From positions 682,001 through 746,000 of the forward strand of contig NZ_RBWU01000005.1 in the NCBI RefSeq assembly GCF_003634705.1: a DNA stretch of 64,000 nucleotides, in the 5' to 3' direction. The notes below the pieces were generated by a model that saw only the letters and a list, made by a program, of their open reading frames with translations, made no database searches and was not told where the DNA came from. Shown piece by piece: positions 25,667-34,109 of the stretch. Position 1 is the first letter of the stretch. Every line of letters begins with the position of its first letter. The position numbers were made by a program, and so were the translations under genes. The stretch is from Actinomadura pelletieri DSM 43383 (lineage in GTDB: Bacteria; Actinomycetota; Actinomycetes; Streptosporangiales; Streptosporangiaceae).

Positions 25667-26794
25667 ATGACCGGCACCGGCGCGATCCGTCCGCTGCCGA
25701 TCGCGGTCGACACCATGGGCGGCGACCACGCCCCTGAGGAGATCATCGCGGGCGCGGTGGAGGCGTCCCGCGAGCACGGCGTCGGGCTCGTCCTGGTCGG
25801 GCAGGCCGCGCGGATCCGCCAGGAGCTGGAGCGCTACGACGCCGTCGGCAAGATCCCGATCGTGCACGCGGACGAGGCCCTGGACATGGACGAGGGCGCG
25901 CTGGCGAGCTGGCGCAAGCCCCGCTCGTCCATCGCGATCGCCTGCCATCTGATCAAACAGGGGCGGGCGTCGGCGCTGGTCTCGGCGGGCAGCACCGCCG
26001 GGGTCGTGGCGACGTCGCGGTTGCGGCTGAAGGGCCAGCAGGGCGTGATGCGGCCCGCGATCGCGGTGACGTTGCCGACCCGGCCGCGTCCGACGATCCT
26101 GCTGGACGCGGGCGCCACCGCGGACGTCAAGCCCGAGGGCCTGGTCCAGTTCGCGGCGCTCGGTACCGCCTACGGGCAGATCCTGCTGGGGCTCGACCGT
26201 CCCACGGTCGGCCTCCTCAACATCGGCGCCGAGCCGGGCAAGGGGAACAAGGCGACGAAACGGGCCCATGAGCTGCTGTCCGGCGGCGGCAACCACGGCA
26301 TCGAGTTCGCGGGCAACATCGAGGGCCATGACCTGCTGAGCGGCCGTGTCGACGTCGTCGTCACCGACGGCTTCACCGGCAACGTCGCGCTGAAGACCAT
26401 GGAGGGCACGATCCGGACCGCGTTCGGCGAGGTCCGGGAGACGATGACCACCGGCACCGCCGCGCGGATGGGCGCCCTCCTCCAGCGCCGCCGGATGCGG
26501 GACCTGCGCGACCGCTTCGACCCCGACACCTACGGCGGCGGCGTCCTGCTCGGCCTGAACGGCACGGTCGTGATCGCGCACGGCGCCTCCCGTGCCCGCG
26601 CGATCACCTCGGCGTGCGAGCTGGCGCACCGGCTCGCCGCCGGGCGGATCGTGGAACGGATCCGCGAGCAGGTCGCGCTGACCCGCACGTCCCGGTTCGG
26701 CCGCCGAACGCACGGCGAACGCGACAGCACCGAAGAACCGCCGCCCGGAGACCTCGGGTCCGTTCAGAACGGGTCCGTTCAGAAACAGCCTTAG
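25667..26794 (+). CDS. plsX: Phosphate acyltransferase PlsX
   Basis: A 375-aa enzyme that converts acyl-ACP to acyl-phosphate, the donor for PlsY in phosphatidic acid synthesis. The start LPIAVDTMGGDHAPEEIIAG is the PlsX hallmark; further blocks are SALVSAGSTAGVVATSRLRL (~104-123), LLDAGATADVKP, and NVALKTMEGTIR. The last ~30 residues are outside the family core and include the repeated GSVQN/GSVQK encoded by a 15-bp direct repeat just before the stop. No rpmF or other lipid gene is adjacent, unlike in many bacteria. GAGCGG precedes ATG 25667 as a weak ribosome-binding site. Confidence 0.93.
   Translation: MTGTGAIRPLPIAVDTMGGDHAPEEIIAGAVEASREHGVGLVLVGQAARIRQELERYDAVGKIPIVHADEALDMDEGALASWRKPRSSIAIACHLIKQGRASALVSAGSTAGVVATSRLRLKGQQGVMRPAIAVTLPTRPRPTILLDAGATADVKPEGLVQFAALGTAYGQILLGLDRPTVGLLNIGAEPGKGNKATKRAHELLSGGGNHGIEFAGNIEGHDLLSGRVDVVVTDGFTGNVALKTMEGTIRTAFGEVRETMTTGTAARMGALLQRRRMRDLRDRFDPDTYGGGVLLGLNGTVVIAHGASRARAITSACELAHRLAAGRIVERIREQVALTRTSRFGRRTHGERDSTEEPPPGDLGSVQNGSVQKQP
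26756..26785 (+). repeat. 15-bp direct repeat at the 3' end of plsX
   Basis: GGGTCCGTTCAGAAC (26756-26770) is followed at once by a second copy with one change in the last base (26771-26785), inside the last codons of plsX, 9 bases before the stop. It adds five residues per copy, so its number can vary without changing the frame. Confidence 0.8.
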
Positions 26795-26801
26795 CCACCG
26801 C

Positions 26802-26930
26802 GCGAGCGCGTTACGTGGTCGAGGTGGCGACGCCGAAGGCGAGCCTCCTCGACCAGATCGCGAAGCGATGCAGCGCTCGCACAATCCCGAGCAGGGATGC
26901 GAGCCGCCAGGCGAGTGGCCCTGAGCGGGA
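26802..26930. ncRNA. Hairpin-rich intergenic element (possible structured RNA or dispersed repeat)
   Basis: An outer 8-bp stem GCGAGCGC (26802-26809)/GCGCTCGC (26873-26880) encloses a 9-bp stem TGGTCGAGG (26816-26824)/CCTCGACCA (26847-26855) and a small hairpin ATCGC-GAA-GCGAT (26857-26869). Downstream are ATCCC/GGGAT (26884-26898) and GCCA/TGGC (26906-26919). No open frame here looks coding. It could be a small structured RNA, a plsX terminator region, or a copy of a palindromic intergenic repeat; the type given is a guess. Confidence 0.35.
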
Positions 26931-26956
26931 TTTCAACAAACACAGCGTCGCGCCGA

Positions 26957-26962
26957 TAGCCT
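26957..26962 (+). promoter_or_regulatory. -10 hexamer of leaderless argS
   Basis: TAGCCT ends 6 bases before ATG 26969. The intervening TGGGGG is too close to the start to act as a ribosome-binding site, so a leaderless mRNA is likely. Confidence 0.5.
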
Positions 26963-26968
26963 TGGGGG

Positions 26969-28714
26969 ATGTCCGACCCGCAACTCGTACTCGCCGCCCG
27001 GGTCCAGGCCGCGCTGGCCGCCGCCTTCGGACCGTCGTACGCGGACGCCGACCCGGTCATCCGACCGTCGTCGTTCGCCGACCTTCAGGCCAATGTGGCG
27101 TTGCCGCTGGCCAAGAAGCTGGGCCGCAAGCCACGAGAGGTGGCCGAGGAGATCGTCGCGAACCTCGACACCGGCGGTGTCGTGTCGGACGTGCAGGTCA
27201 GCGGGCCCGGCTTCATCAACCTGACGCTCAGCGACGCATGGATCGCGGCGGAGGCGCAGCGGGCCCTGGAGGACGAACGGCTCGCCGTCCCCCCGGTCGA
27301 CAAGCCGCAGAAGGTCGTCGTGGAGTACTCCTCGCCGAACGTGGCGAAGGAGATGCACGTCGGGCATCTGCGGACCACGATCGTCGGGGACGCCATCGCC
27401 CGCATCCTGGCGTTCCTCGGGCACGACGTCGTCCGCGACAACCATGTCGGCGACTGGGGCACCCCGTTCGGCATGCTGATCGAGCACCTGCTCGACCTCG
27501 GTGAGGACGCCGCCGCGCGGGGCGACGCGTCCGTCCGCGACCTGACCGAGTTCTACCAGGCCGCCCGGCGGAAGTTCGACGGCGACGAGGAGTTCGCCGA
27601 CCGGTCGCGCCGGCGGGTCGTGGCGCTCCAGGCGGGCGACGCGGAGACGCTGCGGCTGTGGAACATCCTCGTGGACGTGTCCAAGCAGTACTTCAACGAC
27701 GTCTACGGACGGCTCGGCATCACGCTCACCGACGACGACATCAAGGGCGAGAGCTTCTACAACGACCTGCTGGGCCCGACCGTCCAGGAGTTGGAGGACA
27801 AGGGCATCGCGGTGGTCAGCGAGGGGGCGCTGTGCGCGTTCCCGCCCGGGTTCACCGGCCGCGAGGGCGAGCCCCTCCCCGTGATCATCCGCAAGAGCGA
27901 CGGCGGCTACAACTACTCCACGACCGACCTCGCCACGATCCGGTACCGGGTCGACACCGAGCATGTCGACCGGATGATCTACGTGGTCGGCTCGACGCAG
28001 GCGCTGCACTTCCAGATGGTGTTCGCCGTCGCCCGGATGGCAGGTTGGCTGAACGACGATATCCGGGCCGAACACGCCCAGATCGGCAGCGTCCTCGGCA
28101 CCGACGGCAGGCTGCTGCGGACCCGCGCGGGCGGGACCGTCAAACTGTCCGAGCTGCTGGACGAGGCCGTCGAGCGGGCCGGGGCGGTGTTCGACGAGAT
28201 CCAGCACGACGAGCCGTTCGACGACGCGACCCGCGCGGAGATCGTCCGGGACGTCGGCATGGGCGCGGTGAAGTACGCCGACCTGTCGGTGGCCCGCGAC
28301 AGCGAGTACATCTTCGACTTCGACCGGATGATCTCGTTCAACGGCAAGACCGGCCCGTATCTCCAGTACGCCACGGCGCGGATCAGGTCGATCTTCCGGA
28401 AGGGCGGCCTGGACCCGCGCGACGCGACCGGTCCGATCGTCGTCGGGCACCCCGCGGAGCGGGCGCTGGCCCTCGAACTCCTCGGGTTCGGCGCGGTCCT
28501 CAAGCAGGCCGGCGACACCGCCGAACCGCACCGGCTGGCGTCCTACGTCTACGCGGTCGCGGACGCCTACACGACCTTCTACGAGAACTGCCCGGTGTTG
28601 AAGGCCCCCGACGAGGAGACGAAGGCGTCCCGGCTGGCGCTGTGCGCGGCGACGCTGCGCACGCTCGTCACCGGCCTCGATCTTCTCGGCGTCCCCACGC
28701 CCGAGCGCATGTGA
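26969..28714 (+). CDS. argS: Arginyl-tRNA synthetase
   Basis: A 581-aa class I synthetase that charges tRNA-Arg. The N-terminal additional domain (~1-110) precedes the catalytic HIGH-type motif, here HVGHLRTT (~130) within SSPNVAKEMHVGHLRTTIVG. The C-terminal DALR anticodon-binding domain is seen in HRLASYVYAVADAYTTFYEN and the end LLDLLGVPTPERM-like block (LGVPTPERM). As usual for bacterial ArgRS, the KMSKS loop is degenerate (LRTRAGGTVKLSELLD, ~388). The start follows a leaderless-type promoter rather than a ribosome-binding site. Confidence 0.96.
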   Translation: MSDPQLVLAARVQAALAAAFGPSYADADPVIRPSSFADLQANVALPLAKKLGRKPREVAEEIVANLDTGGVVSDVQVSGPGFINLTLSDAWIAAEAQRALEDERLAVPPVDKPQKVVVEYSSPNVAKEMHVGHLRTTIVGDAIARILAFLGHDVVRDNHVGDWGTPFGMLIEHLLDLGEDAAARGDASVRDLTEFYQAARRKFDGDEEFADRSRRRVVALQAGDAETLRLWNILVDVSKQYFNDVYGRLGITLTDDDIKGESFYNDLLGPTVQELEDKGIAVVSEGALCAFPPGFTGREGEPLPVIIRKSDGGYNYSTTDLATIRYRVDTEHVDRMIYVVGSTQALHFQMVFAVARMAGWLNDDIRAEHAQIGSVLGTDGRLLRTRAGGTVKLSELLDEAVERAGAVFDEIQHDEPFDDATRAEIVRDVGMGAVKYADLSVARDSEYIFDFDRMISFNGKTGPYLQYATARIRSIFRKGGLDPRDATGPIVVGHPAERALALELLGFGAVLKQAGDTAEPHRLASYVYAVADAYTTFYENCPVLKAPDEETKASRLALCAATLRTLVTGLDLLGVPTPERM

Positions 28715-28730
28715 TCGACGTCCGGCACAC

Positions 28731-29672
28731 TCACGAGGTGGACGGGGTCACTGGGTGGACACGGTCCCCCGGGGGGGACACGTTGTCCTGGGTGGGTGTC
28801 CGTTCGCGGGTGACGTGTTCGCGGACGGCCGGGACGATCTCCAGTGCGAACTCGGGCAACTGCTCGGGGTCGCCGCCGAACAAGAACGTGTCGACGCGGT
28901 GGCCGATCGCCAGTTCGGACAGCTCGTAGACCCACTGGCGCGGCGGGCCGTGGAGGAAGCCGCGGGTCTCTCGTCCGTCGATCGTTCCCTCGCAGATGTA
29001 GACGCGGCGGATCTCGGCGGGGTCGCGGCCCGCCTCGGCGGCGGCGGTGTCGAGGCGCCGTTGCCCGTCCGCGAGCCGGCTCGGCGGGACGAGCGACGAC
29101 GGCGCGATCCAGCCGTCCGCGACGCGTCCGGCCAGGGCGAGGCCGCGGGGCCCGGTGACGCCGAGCCAGATGCCGATCGGGTGCGCCGGGGCCGGGCCCG
29201 CCTGCAACGCCGTGAACCGGTGGTGCTCGCCACGGAAATGGAGCCCGTTCTGGTCGCTCCAGTGCATCCGGATGATCTGCACGGCCTCCGCGAGGGCGCG
29301 CAGCGCCGTGGCCCCGTCGCCGGGACGTGTCCCGCCGTACGCCTCGACGCCCTCCAGGGACAGTCCCGCACCGAGGCCGAGTTCGACGCGGCCGCCGCTG
29401 AGCCGGTCCATCGTCGCGATCGCCTTGGCGAGGACGGCGGGCGGCCGCAGCGGCAGGCACGCCACCGCGGGCAGCACCCGGATCCTGGTCGTGGCGGTCA
29501 GCGCCGCGGCCAGCACCGTGACGGCGTCGGCGGTGCCGCGCCGGTACGGCTGGTCGCGGACGCCGAGGAAGTCGAGGCCGAAGCGGTCGGCGTTCCGCGC
29601 GATGTCGAGCAGCGGGGTCGACGCGTCCGGTTCGAGGGACACCCCGAACCGCAGCGTTCCGCGGCCCGTCAT
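28731..29672 (-). CDS. LLM-class F420-type oxidoreductase
   Basis: A 313-aa luciferase-like monooxygenase-fold protein. TLRFGVSLEPDAST at the start, ADRFGLDFLGVRDQPY (~28-43), ELGLGAGLSLEGVEAYGG (~97-114) and PIGIWLGVTGPRGLALAG (~163) are family blocks. Actinobacterial LLM proteins commonly use coenzyme F420 for hydride transfer; FMN use cannot be excluded. The substrate is unknown. ATG 29672 overlaps the DUF2630 stop (ATGA). The gene converges on argS with 16 bases between stops. Confidence 0.88.
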   Translation of the reverse strand: MTGRGTLRFGVSLEPDASTPLLDIARNADRFGLDFLGVRDQPYRRGTADAVTVLAAALTATTRIRVLPAVACLPLRPPAVLAKAIATMDRLSGGRVELGLGAGLSLEGVEAYGGTRPGDGATALRALAEAVQIIRMHWSDQNGLHFRGEHHRFTALQAGPAPAHPIGIWLGVTGPRGLALAGRVADGWIAPSSLVPPSRLADGQRRLDTAAAEAGRDPAEIRRVYICEGTIDGRETRGFLHGPPRQWVYELSELAIGHRVDTFLFGGDPEQLPEFALEIVPAVREHVTRERTPTQDNVSPPGDRVHPVTPSTS

Positions 29673-29914
29673 TGCAGATAGCCTTCGACCTCGTCGGGCG
29701 GTCTGACGTCCTCGTCGCGGGGATCCGCACCGGCCTCCAGCCGGGCCCGGCGGCGGCGCAGCAGGTCCCAGCACTGGTCGAGTGCGACCTCCAGCCGTTC
29801 CAGCCGCCGGTGCTCCTCCTCGCGGCCGAGTTCGCGGCGCTGGTAGCGCTCCCGGAGCCGCTGCTCCTCGCCGACGTACTCGCTGATGCGCTCCAGGATG
29901 TCCTTCTCGTCCAT
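29669..29914 (-). CDS. DUF2630 family protein
   Basis: An 81-aa, highly charged helical protein with the family signature ILERISEYVGEEQRLRERY (~6-24) and LDQCWDLLRRRRARLEAGAD (~46-65), ending in PPDEVEGYLQ. A coiled-coil hairpin is likely. The function is unknown. Its stop overlaps the LLM start, and the histone-like gene ends only 6 bases upstream of it, so the three may form one transcript. Confidence 0.88.
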   Translation of the reverse strand: MDEKDILERISEYVGEEQRLRERYQRRELGREEEHRRLERLEVALDQCWDLLRRRRARLEAGADPRDEDVRPPDEVEGYLQ

Positions 29915-29920
29915 GGCCTT

Positions 29921-30727
29921 TCAGCGCTCGCGCCCGGCGGTGAGCCCGCTGAGGAACCCGCCGTCGGTCCGGGTCGAGTGCTGGAGCGAACCGGGCTTCG
30001 GGTCGACCATGGGCGATGCGGGCGAGGCGGGCGACGCGGTCGCCGTCCGGGCCGTCCCGGATCTGGCGGACCCCTTGGCCGTGCCGGACCTTGCCCTCGT
30101 GGTCGTTCGGGTCGAGGACGAGGTGGACTTGCGCGCCGCGGACGTCCGCGGCTTCGCCGTGGTCGTCTTCTTGGCCGTGGTCGACTTCTTCGCCGTGCCG
30201 GACGTCTTGGACCCGGCCGTCCGCCGGGACGTCGTCGCCGACTTCGTCCGGCTGGACGCGGCCGACGTCGACTTGCGCGCCGTGCCCGACTTGGCCGCCG
30301 TGCCCGACCGGGACGACGTGCCCGACTTGGACGACGTGCTCTTCTTCGCCGTCGTGCTCCGGCTTCCGGTGCTCTTGGCGGTGGTGGTGATGACCTTGGC
30401 GGCCGCGTCCATCGCCTTGGCGGCGTCGGACATGGCCTTGGTCGCGCTGGTCATCGCCTTGGTCATGGCCGTCATGGCCTTGGCCGACGAGGATGCCTTG
30501 GTCGCGACCGACTTCATCTGCGTCGCGGCCGTCTTGGCCTGGCTCGCGGCCTTGGTCACCCGGGTCGCGGCGGCCGAGGACGTCCGGCTGGACGCCGCGG
30601 ACGTCTTCCGCGCCGTGGTGCTCTTGGCGGCCGGTTTCTTGGCCGCCGTGCTCTTGGACGAGCCTCTCGCCGTCTTCGACGTGCTCTTCGAACTGCTCTT
30701 CGTACGTGACGCCGTCTTGGTAGGCAC
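29921..30727 (-). CDS. Lys/Ser/Thr/Ala-rich histone-H1-like protein
   Basis: A 268-aa low-complexity protein composed mostly of Lys, Ser, Thr, Ala and Arg, with no hydrophobic core. Repeated short units of the type SKSTxK, TARKS, TTAKKS and GTAKS resemble eukaryotic H1 tails and bacterial HU-extension tails (AKKPAAKST). A central stretch (~75-115; KAMTAMTKAMTSATKAMSDA) is methionine/alanine-rich and may form a helix. It could be a nucleoid-associated, DNA- or RNA-binding protein; this is inference from composition. The start GTG 30727 follows GGGGAG one base away within a 9-bp inverted repeat. The reading frame is intact along its full length. Confidence 0.75.
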   Translation of the reverse strand: MPTKTASRTKSSSKSTSKTARGSSKSTAAKKPAAKSTTARKTSAASSRTSSAAATRVTKAASQAKTAATQMKSVATKASSSAKAMTAMTKAMTSATKAMSDAAKAMDAAAKVITTTAKSTGSRSTTAKKSTSSKSGTSSRSGTAAKSGTARKSTSAASSRTKSATTSRRTAGSKTSGTAKKSTTAKKTTTAKPRTSAARKSTSSSTRTTTRARSGTAKGSARSGTARTATASPASPASPMVDPKPGSLQHSTRTDGGFLSGLTAGRER

Positions 30728-30728
30728 T

Positions 30729-30764
30729 GATCTCCCCCCCGTGATGATCAGATACGGGGAGATC
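30729..30764 (-). promoter_or_regulatory. Inverted repeat covering the ribosome-binding site of the histone-like gene
   Basis: Perfect 9-base arms GATCTCCCC (30729-30737) and GGGGAGATC (30756-30764) are separated by 18 bases. On the minus strand the arm next to the start is GGGGAGATC, containing the Shine-Dalgarno sequence one base before GTG 30727, so it could be sequestered by the other arm. A -10-like TAGATC (30767-30762) overlaps the upstream arm, so a DNA operator is the alternative. Confidence 0.55.
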
Positions 30765-30809
30765 TATTCCACACTTTGTGACGCTCTACACACGGCGCGT
30801 CATTTCCTC

Positions 30810-31676
30810 TCAGACGCCCATGGGATGCCAGACGGTCTTGGTCTCCAGGAACGCCGTCATCCGGGCGGTTCCGGGCTCGGCCGTCCAGTCGGTCCCGGTG
30901 TCGCGAAAAACGCGCTTGAGGTTCCCGGCGGCGTCGCCCTCCAGGTCACGAACGTGCTCGGCGGCGGCTCCGGTGAGGTCGAGGGCGTTGACGTCCATAT
31001 GGGAGGCGAGCCATGGTGCGATCTCGGCGCGGCGCCCGGTGAGGACGTTGACGACGCCGCCGGGCAGGTCGGACGTCGCCAGCACCTCGGCCAGCGTGAT
31101 GGACGGCAGCGGCGCCGGTTCGGACGCGACGACCACGCACGTGTTCCCCGACACGATCACCGGGGCGACCACGGAGACGAGCCCGAGCAGCGGCGAGTCG
31201 GGCGCGAGAACGGCGACGACACCGGTGGGTTCGGGGGCGGAGAAGTTGAAGAACGGCCCCGACACCGGGTTCGCGGCGCCCGTCACCGCGGCGAGCTTGT
31301 CGGCCCACCCGGCGTACCAGACCCACCGGTCGACGGCCGCGTCGACCTCCTGCGCGGCGTCGCCCTTGGACGCACCGGCGTGGCGGAGTTCGCCGACGAA
31401 CTGGTCGCGGCGGCCCTCCAGCATCTCGGCGATCCGGTACAGGATCTGACCCCGGTTGTAGGCGGTCCGTCCGGACCAGCCGGGGAACGCCTTGCGGGCG
31501 GCGGCGACGGCGTCACGGGCGTCCTTGCGGGACGCCTGCGCGGCGTTGGCCGTGAACCGCCCCTTCGCGTCGGTGACCACGTATGTCCTGCCGGACTCCG
31601 ATCGGGGGAACGCGCCGCCGATGAACAGCTTGTAGGTCTTGCGAACGGCCAGCCGTTCGGGCGTCCGGTCAGACAC
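30810..31676 (-). CDS. Short aldehyde dehydrogenase homologue lacking the catalytic cysteine
   Basis: A 288-aa protein matching only the N-terminal, NAD-binding half of aldehyde dehydrogenases (TYKLFIGGAFPRSESGRTY, QILYRIAEMLEGRRDQFV, PLLGLVSVVAPVIVSGNTCV, DLPGGVVNVLTGRRAEI). The catalytic-cysteine region and the LELGGK glutamate are missing; the C-terminus DTGTDWTAEPG is unrelated. It overlaps the full-length aldehyde dehydrogenase by 8 bases and follows deoC. The same gene order (deoC, full ALDH, short ALDH) occurs in Streptomyces, so it is a conserved pseudoenzyme partner rather than decay. It may form hetero-oligomers; that is inference. Confidence 0.85.
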   Translation of the reverse strand: MSDRTPERLAVRKTYKLFIGGAFPRSESGRTYVVTDAKGRFTANAAQASRKDARDAVAAARKAFPGWSGRTAYNRGQILYRIAEMLEGRRDQFVGELRHAGASKGDAAQEVDAAVDRWVWYAGWADKLAAVTGAANPVSGPFFNFSAPEPTGVVAVLAPDSPLLGLVSVVAPVIVSGNTCVVVASEPAPLPSITLAEVLATSDLPGGVVNVLTGRRAEIAPWLASHMDVNALDLTGAAAEHVRDLEGDAAGNLKRVFRDTGTDWTAEPGTARMTAFLETKTVWHPMGV

Positions 31677-33099
31677 TGAGGTAGCCCTCCAGTCCGTGGC
31701 GTCCGCCCTCGCGGCCGAACCCCGATTCCTTGTAGCCGCCGAACGGGGCCGCCGGGTCGAACTTGTTGAACGTGTTGGCCCACACGACTCCGGCGCGCAG
31801 CCGCTGCGCCGTCCACAGGATCTGGGCGCCCTTCTCGGTCCAGACTCCGGCCGACAGCCCGTACGGGGTGTTGTTGGCCTTGGTCACGGCCTCGTCGGGC
31901 GTCCGGAACGTCAGGACCGACAGGACGGGCCCGAAGATCTCCTCCCGCGCGATCCGGTGCGACTGCGCCACGTCGGTGAACACCGTCGGCGCGAACCAGA
32001 AGCCCCGCGCGGGCAGCTCGCACGGCGGCGACCAGGCGGTGGCGCCCTCGGCCTCCCCGGCGGCCGACAGCTCCCGGATCTTGGCGAGCTGCTCGGCGGA
32101 GTTGATCGCGCCGATGTCGGTGTTCTTGTCGAGCGGGTCTCCGACGCGGAGCGTCGCCATCCGGGCCTTGAGCCGTTCGAGGACCTCCTCGGCGACCGAT
32201 TCCTGGACGAGCAGCCGCGACCCGGCGCAGCACACATGCCCCTGGTTGAAGAAGATCCCGTTGACGATGCCCTCGACGGCCTGGTCGAGGGCGGCGTCCT
32301 CATAGACGATGTTGGCGGCCTTGCCGCCGAGTTCCAGCGTCAGCCGTTTGCCGGTGCCCGCCAGGACACGGGCGATCTCCCGTCCCACCTCGGTGGACCC
32401 GGTGAAGGCGACCTTGTCGATCCCGTCGTGCGCGACGAGGGCGCGGCCGGTGTCGCCCGCGCCGGTGACGATGTTGACGACGCCGGGCGGCAGGTCGGCC
32501 TGCCGGCAGATGTCGGCGAACAGCAGCGCGGTCAGCGGCGTGGTCTCGGCGGGTTTCAGCACGACGGTGTTGCCGCAGGCCAGCGCGGGCGCGATCTTCC
32601 AGGCGAGCATGAGCAGCGGGAAGTTCCACGGGATCACCTGCCCCGCGACGCCCACCGGCCGCGGGTCGGGCCCGAACCCGGCATGGGCGAGCTTGTCGGC
32701 CCATCCCGCGTAGTAGAAGAACCACGCCGCCACCAGGGGGACGTCCACGTCCCGTGACTCGCGGATCGGTTTGCCGTTGTCGATCGACTCCAGCACCGCC
32801 AGCTCACGCGACCGTTCCTGGACGATCCGCGCGATGCGGTACAGGTACTTGGCGCGTTCCCGTCCCGGCATCGGGCCCCAGACCGTGTCGTAGGCGGTGC
32901 GGGCGGCCGTGACGGCACGGTCGACGTCGCTCTCGTCGGCGCGGGCGATGTCGGCGAGGACGCTCTCGTCGGCGGGGTTGATGGACTTGAACGGTTCGCC
33001 GTGTCCGTCCACGAACTCGCCGTCGATGAACAGCCCGTACGAGGCGCGGATGTCGACGACGGCGCGCGACTCGGGCGCGGGGGCGTACTCGAAGACCAT
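31669..33099 (-). CDS. Aldehyde dehydrogenase, full length
   Basis: A 476-aa NAD(P)-dependent aldehyde dehydrogenase. VIPWNFPLLMLAWKIAPALA (~153-172), LKPAETTPLTALL, FTGSTEVGREIARVLAG, LELGGKAANIVYED (catalytic-site glutamate, ~250) and FFNQGHVCCAGSRLLVQE (catalytic cysteine, ~282) are all present. It lies 2 bases after deoC, whose product acetaldehyde is a natural substrate for it, giving a route from deoxynucleosides to acetate. ATG 33099 is the family-consistent start. The gene overlaps the short homologue downstream. Confidence 0.92.
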   Translation of the reverse strand: MVFEYAPAPESRAVVDIRASYGLFIDGEFVDGHGEPFKSINPADESVLADIARADESDVDRAVTAARTAYDTVWGPMPGRERAKYLYRIARIVQERSRELAVLESIDNGKPIRESRDVDVPLVAAWFFYYAGWADKLAHAGFGPDPRPVGVAGQVIPWNFPLLMLAWKIAPALACGNTVVLKPAETTPLTALLFADICRQADLPPGVVNIVTGAGDTGRALVAHDGIDKVAFTGSTEVGREIARVLAGTGKRLTLELGGKAANIVYEDAALDQAVEGIVNGIFFNQGHVCCAGSRLLVQESVAEEVLERLKARMATLRVGDPLDKNTDIGAINSAEQLAKIRELSAAGEAEGATAWSPPCELPARGFWFAPTVFTDVAQSHRIAREEIFGPVLSVLTFRTPDEAVTKANNTPYGLSAGVWTEKGAQILWTAQRLRAGVVWANTFNKFDPAAPFGGYKESGFGREGGRHGLEGYLSV

Positions 33100-33101
33100 G
33101 G

Positions 33102-34085
33102 TCAGTCCAGCGTGAAGTAGTCGGGACCGGAGTAGACGCCGGTGGACAGTTTGCGGCGCTGCATGAGCAGGTCGTTCAGCAGGCTGGACGCGCCGAGCCG
33201 GAACCACTCCGGCGTCAGCCAGTCGGGCCCGGCGGTCTCGTTCACCAGCACCAGGTACCGGACGGCGTCCTTGGTGGTGCGGATGCCGCCCGCCGGTTTG
33301 ACGCCGACCTGACGTCCGGTTGCGGCCCGGTAGTCGCGGACGGCCTCCAGCATCACGAGCGTGACGGGCAGCGTCGCCGCCGGGGAGACCTTGCCCGTCG
33401 AGGTCTTGATGAAGTCGGCTCCGGCCCGCATCGCCAGCCACGACGCGCGCCGGACGTTGTCGAGCGTGGCCAGCTCGCCCGTCTCCAGAATGACCTTCAG
33501 GTGGGCCGTGCCGCACGCCTCCTTGACGGCCGTGATCTCGTCGAACACCTTCCCGAACGCGCCGGCGAGGAAGGCGCCCCGGTCGATCACCATGTCGATC
33601 TCAGCGGCGCCCGCCGCGACCGCCGCCCGCGTGTCGGCGAGCTTGGCCTCCAGCGGGGCCCGGCCGGACGGGAACGAGGTCGCGACGCTCGCCACCCCGA
33701 TGCCGGTGCCCTGGAGCGCCCGGACGGCGACGTCCACCAGGTCGGAGTAGACGCACACGGCCGCGACCTTCGGCACCGTCCCGTCCGCGGGGTCGGGCCG
33801 CGCCGCCTTGGCGCACAGGGCCCGCACCTTCCCCGGCGTGTCCGCGCCTTCCAGGGTGGTCAGGTCGACCATCGAGATCGCGAGATCGATGGCCTCGGCC
33901 TTCGCCGTCGTCTTGATCGACCGGGAGGCCAGCCGCGCGGCCCGCTCCTCGGCTCCCACCCGGTCGACGCCGGGCAGCCCGCGCAGGAAGGCGCGCAACT
34001 CGGCGGCGCCGTTCAGAGTCTCCGTTGACACCTCCCCAGCATCGCCGAACCGGGCCGTAGGCACAAAGCGAGTGTTCGTTGACAT
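33102..34085 (-). CDS. deoC: Deoxyribose-phosphate aldolase
   Basis: A 327-aa class I aldolase that splits 2-deoxyribose 5-phosphate into glyceraldehyde 3-phosphate and acetaldehyde. The Schiff-base lysine is in GADFIKTSTGKVSPAAT (~219-235), followed by GVKPAGGIRTTKDAV with the second catalytic lysine. It is the long form with an N-terminal extension of about 70 residues relative to short bacterial DeoC. It heads an operon with two aldehyde dehydrogenase genes. Divergent from it, across an AT-rich palindromic region, is a GntR-type regulator; that regulator controls its own ABC genes and need not act on deoC. Confidence 0.94.
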   Translation of the reverse strand: MSTNTRFVPTARFGDAGEVSTETLNGAAELRAFLRGLPGVDRVGAEERAARLASRSIKTTAKAEAIDLAISMVDLTTLEGADTPGKVRALCAKAARPDPADGTVPKVAAVCVYSDLVDVAVRALQGTGIGVASVATSFPSGRAPLEAKLADTRAAVAAGAAEIDMVIDRGAFLAGAFGKVFDEITAVKEACGTAHLKVILETGELATLDNVRRASWLAMRAGADFIKTSTGKVSPAATLPVTLVMLEAVRDYRAATGRQVGVKPAGGIRTTKDAVRYLVLVNETAGPDWLTPEWFRLGASSLLNDLLMQRRKLSTGVYSGPDYFTLD

Positions 34086-34109
34086 CCCGCAGTGCCATAC
34101 AGCTAAAGT

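Noticed and set aside
29921..30727. Histone-like gene as an out-of-frame artefact
   Set aside because: The frame is open for 268 codons with a plausible ribosome-binding site and Lys/Ser/Thr/Ala codons. The opposite strand gives only hydrophobic valine/leucine-rich translations without a start context.
30810..31676. Short aldehyde dehydrogenase as a frameshifted pseudogene of a full-length gene
   Set aside because: Its C-terminus does not resemble the missing half in any other frame nearby, and the same arrangement is known from Streptomyces.
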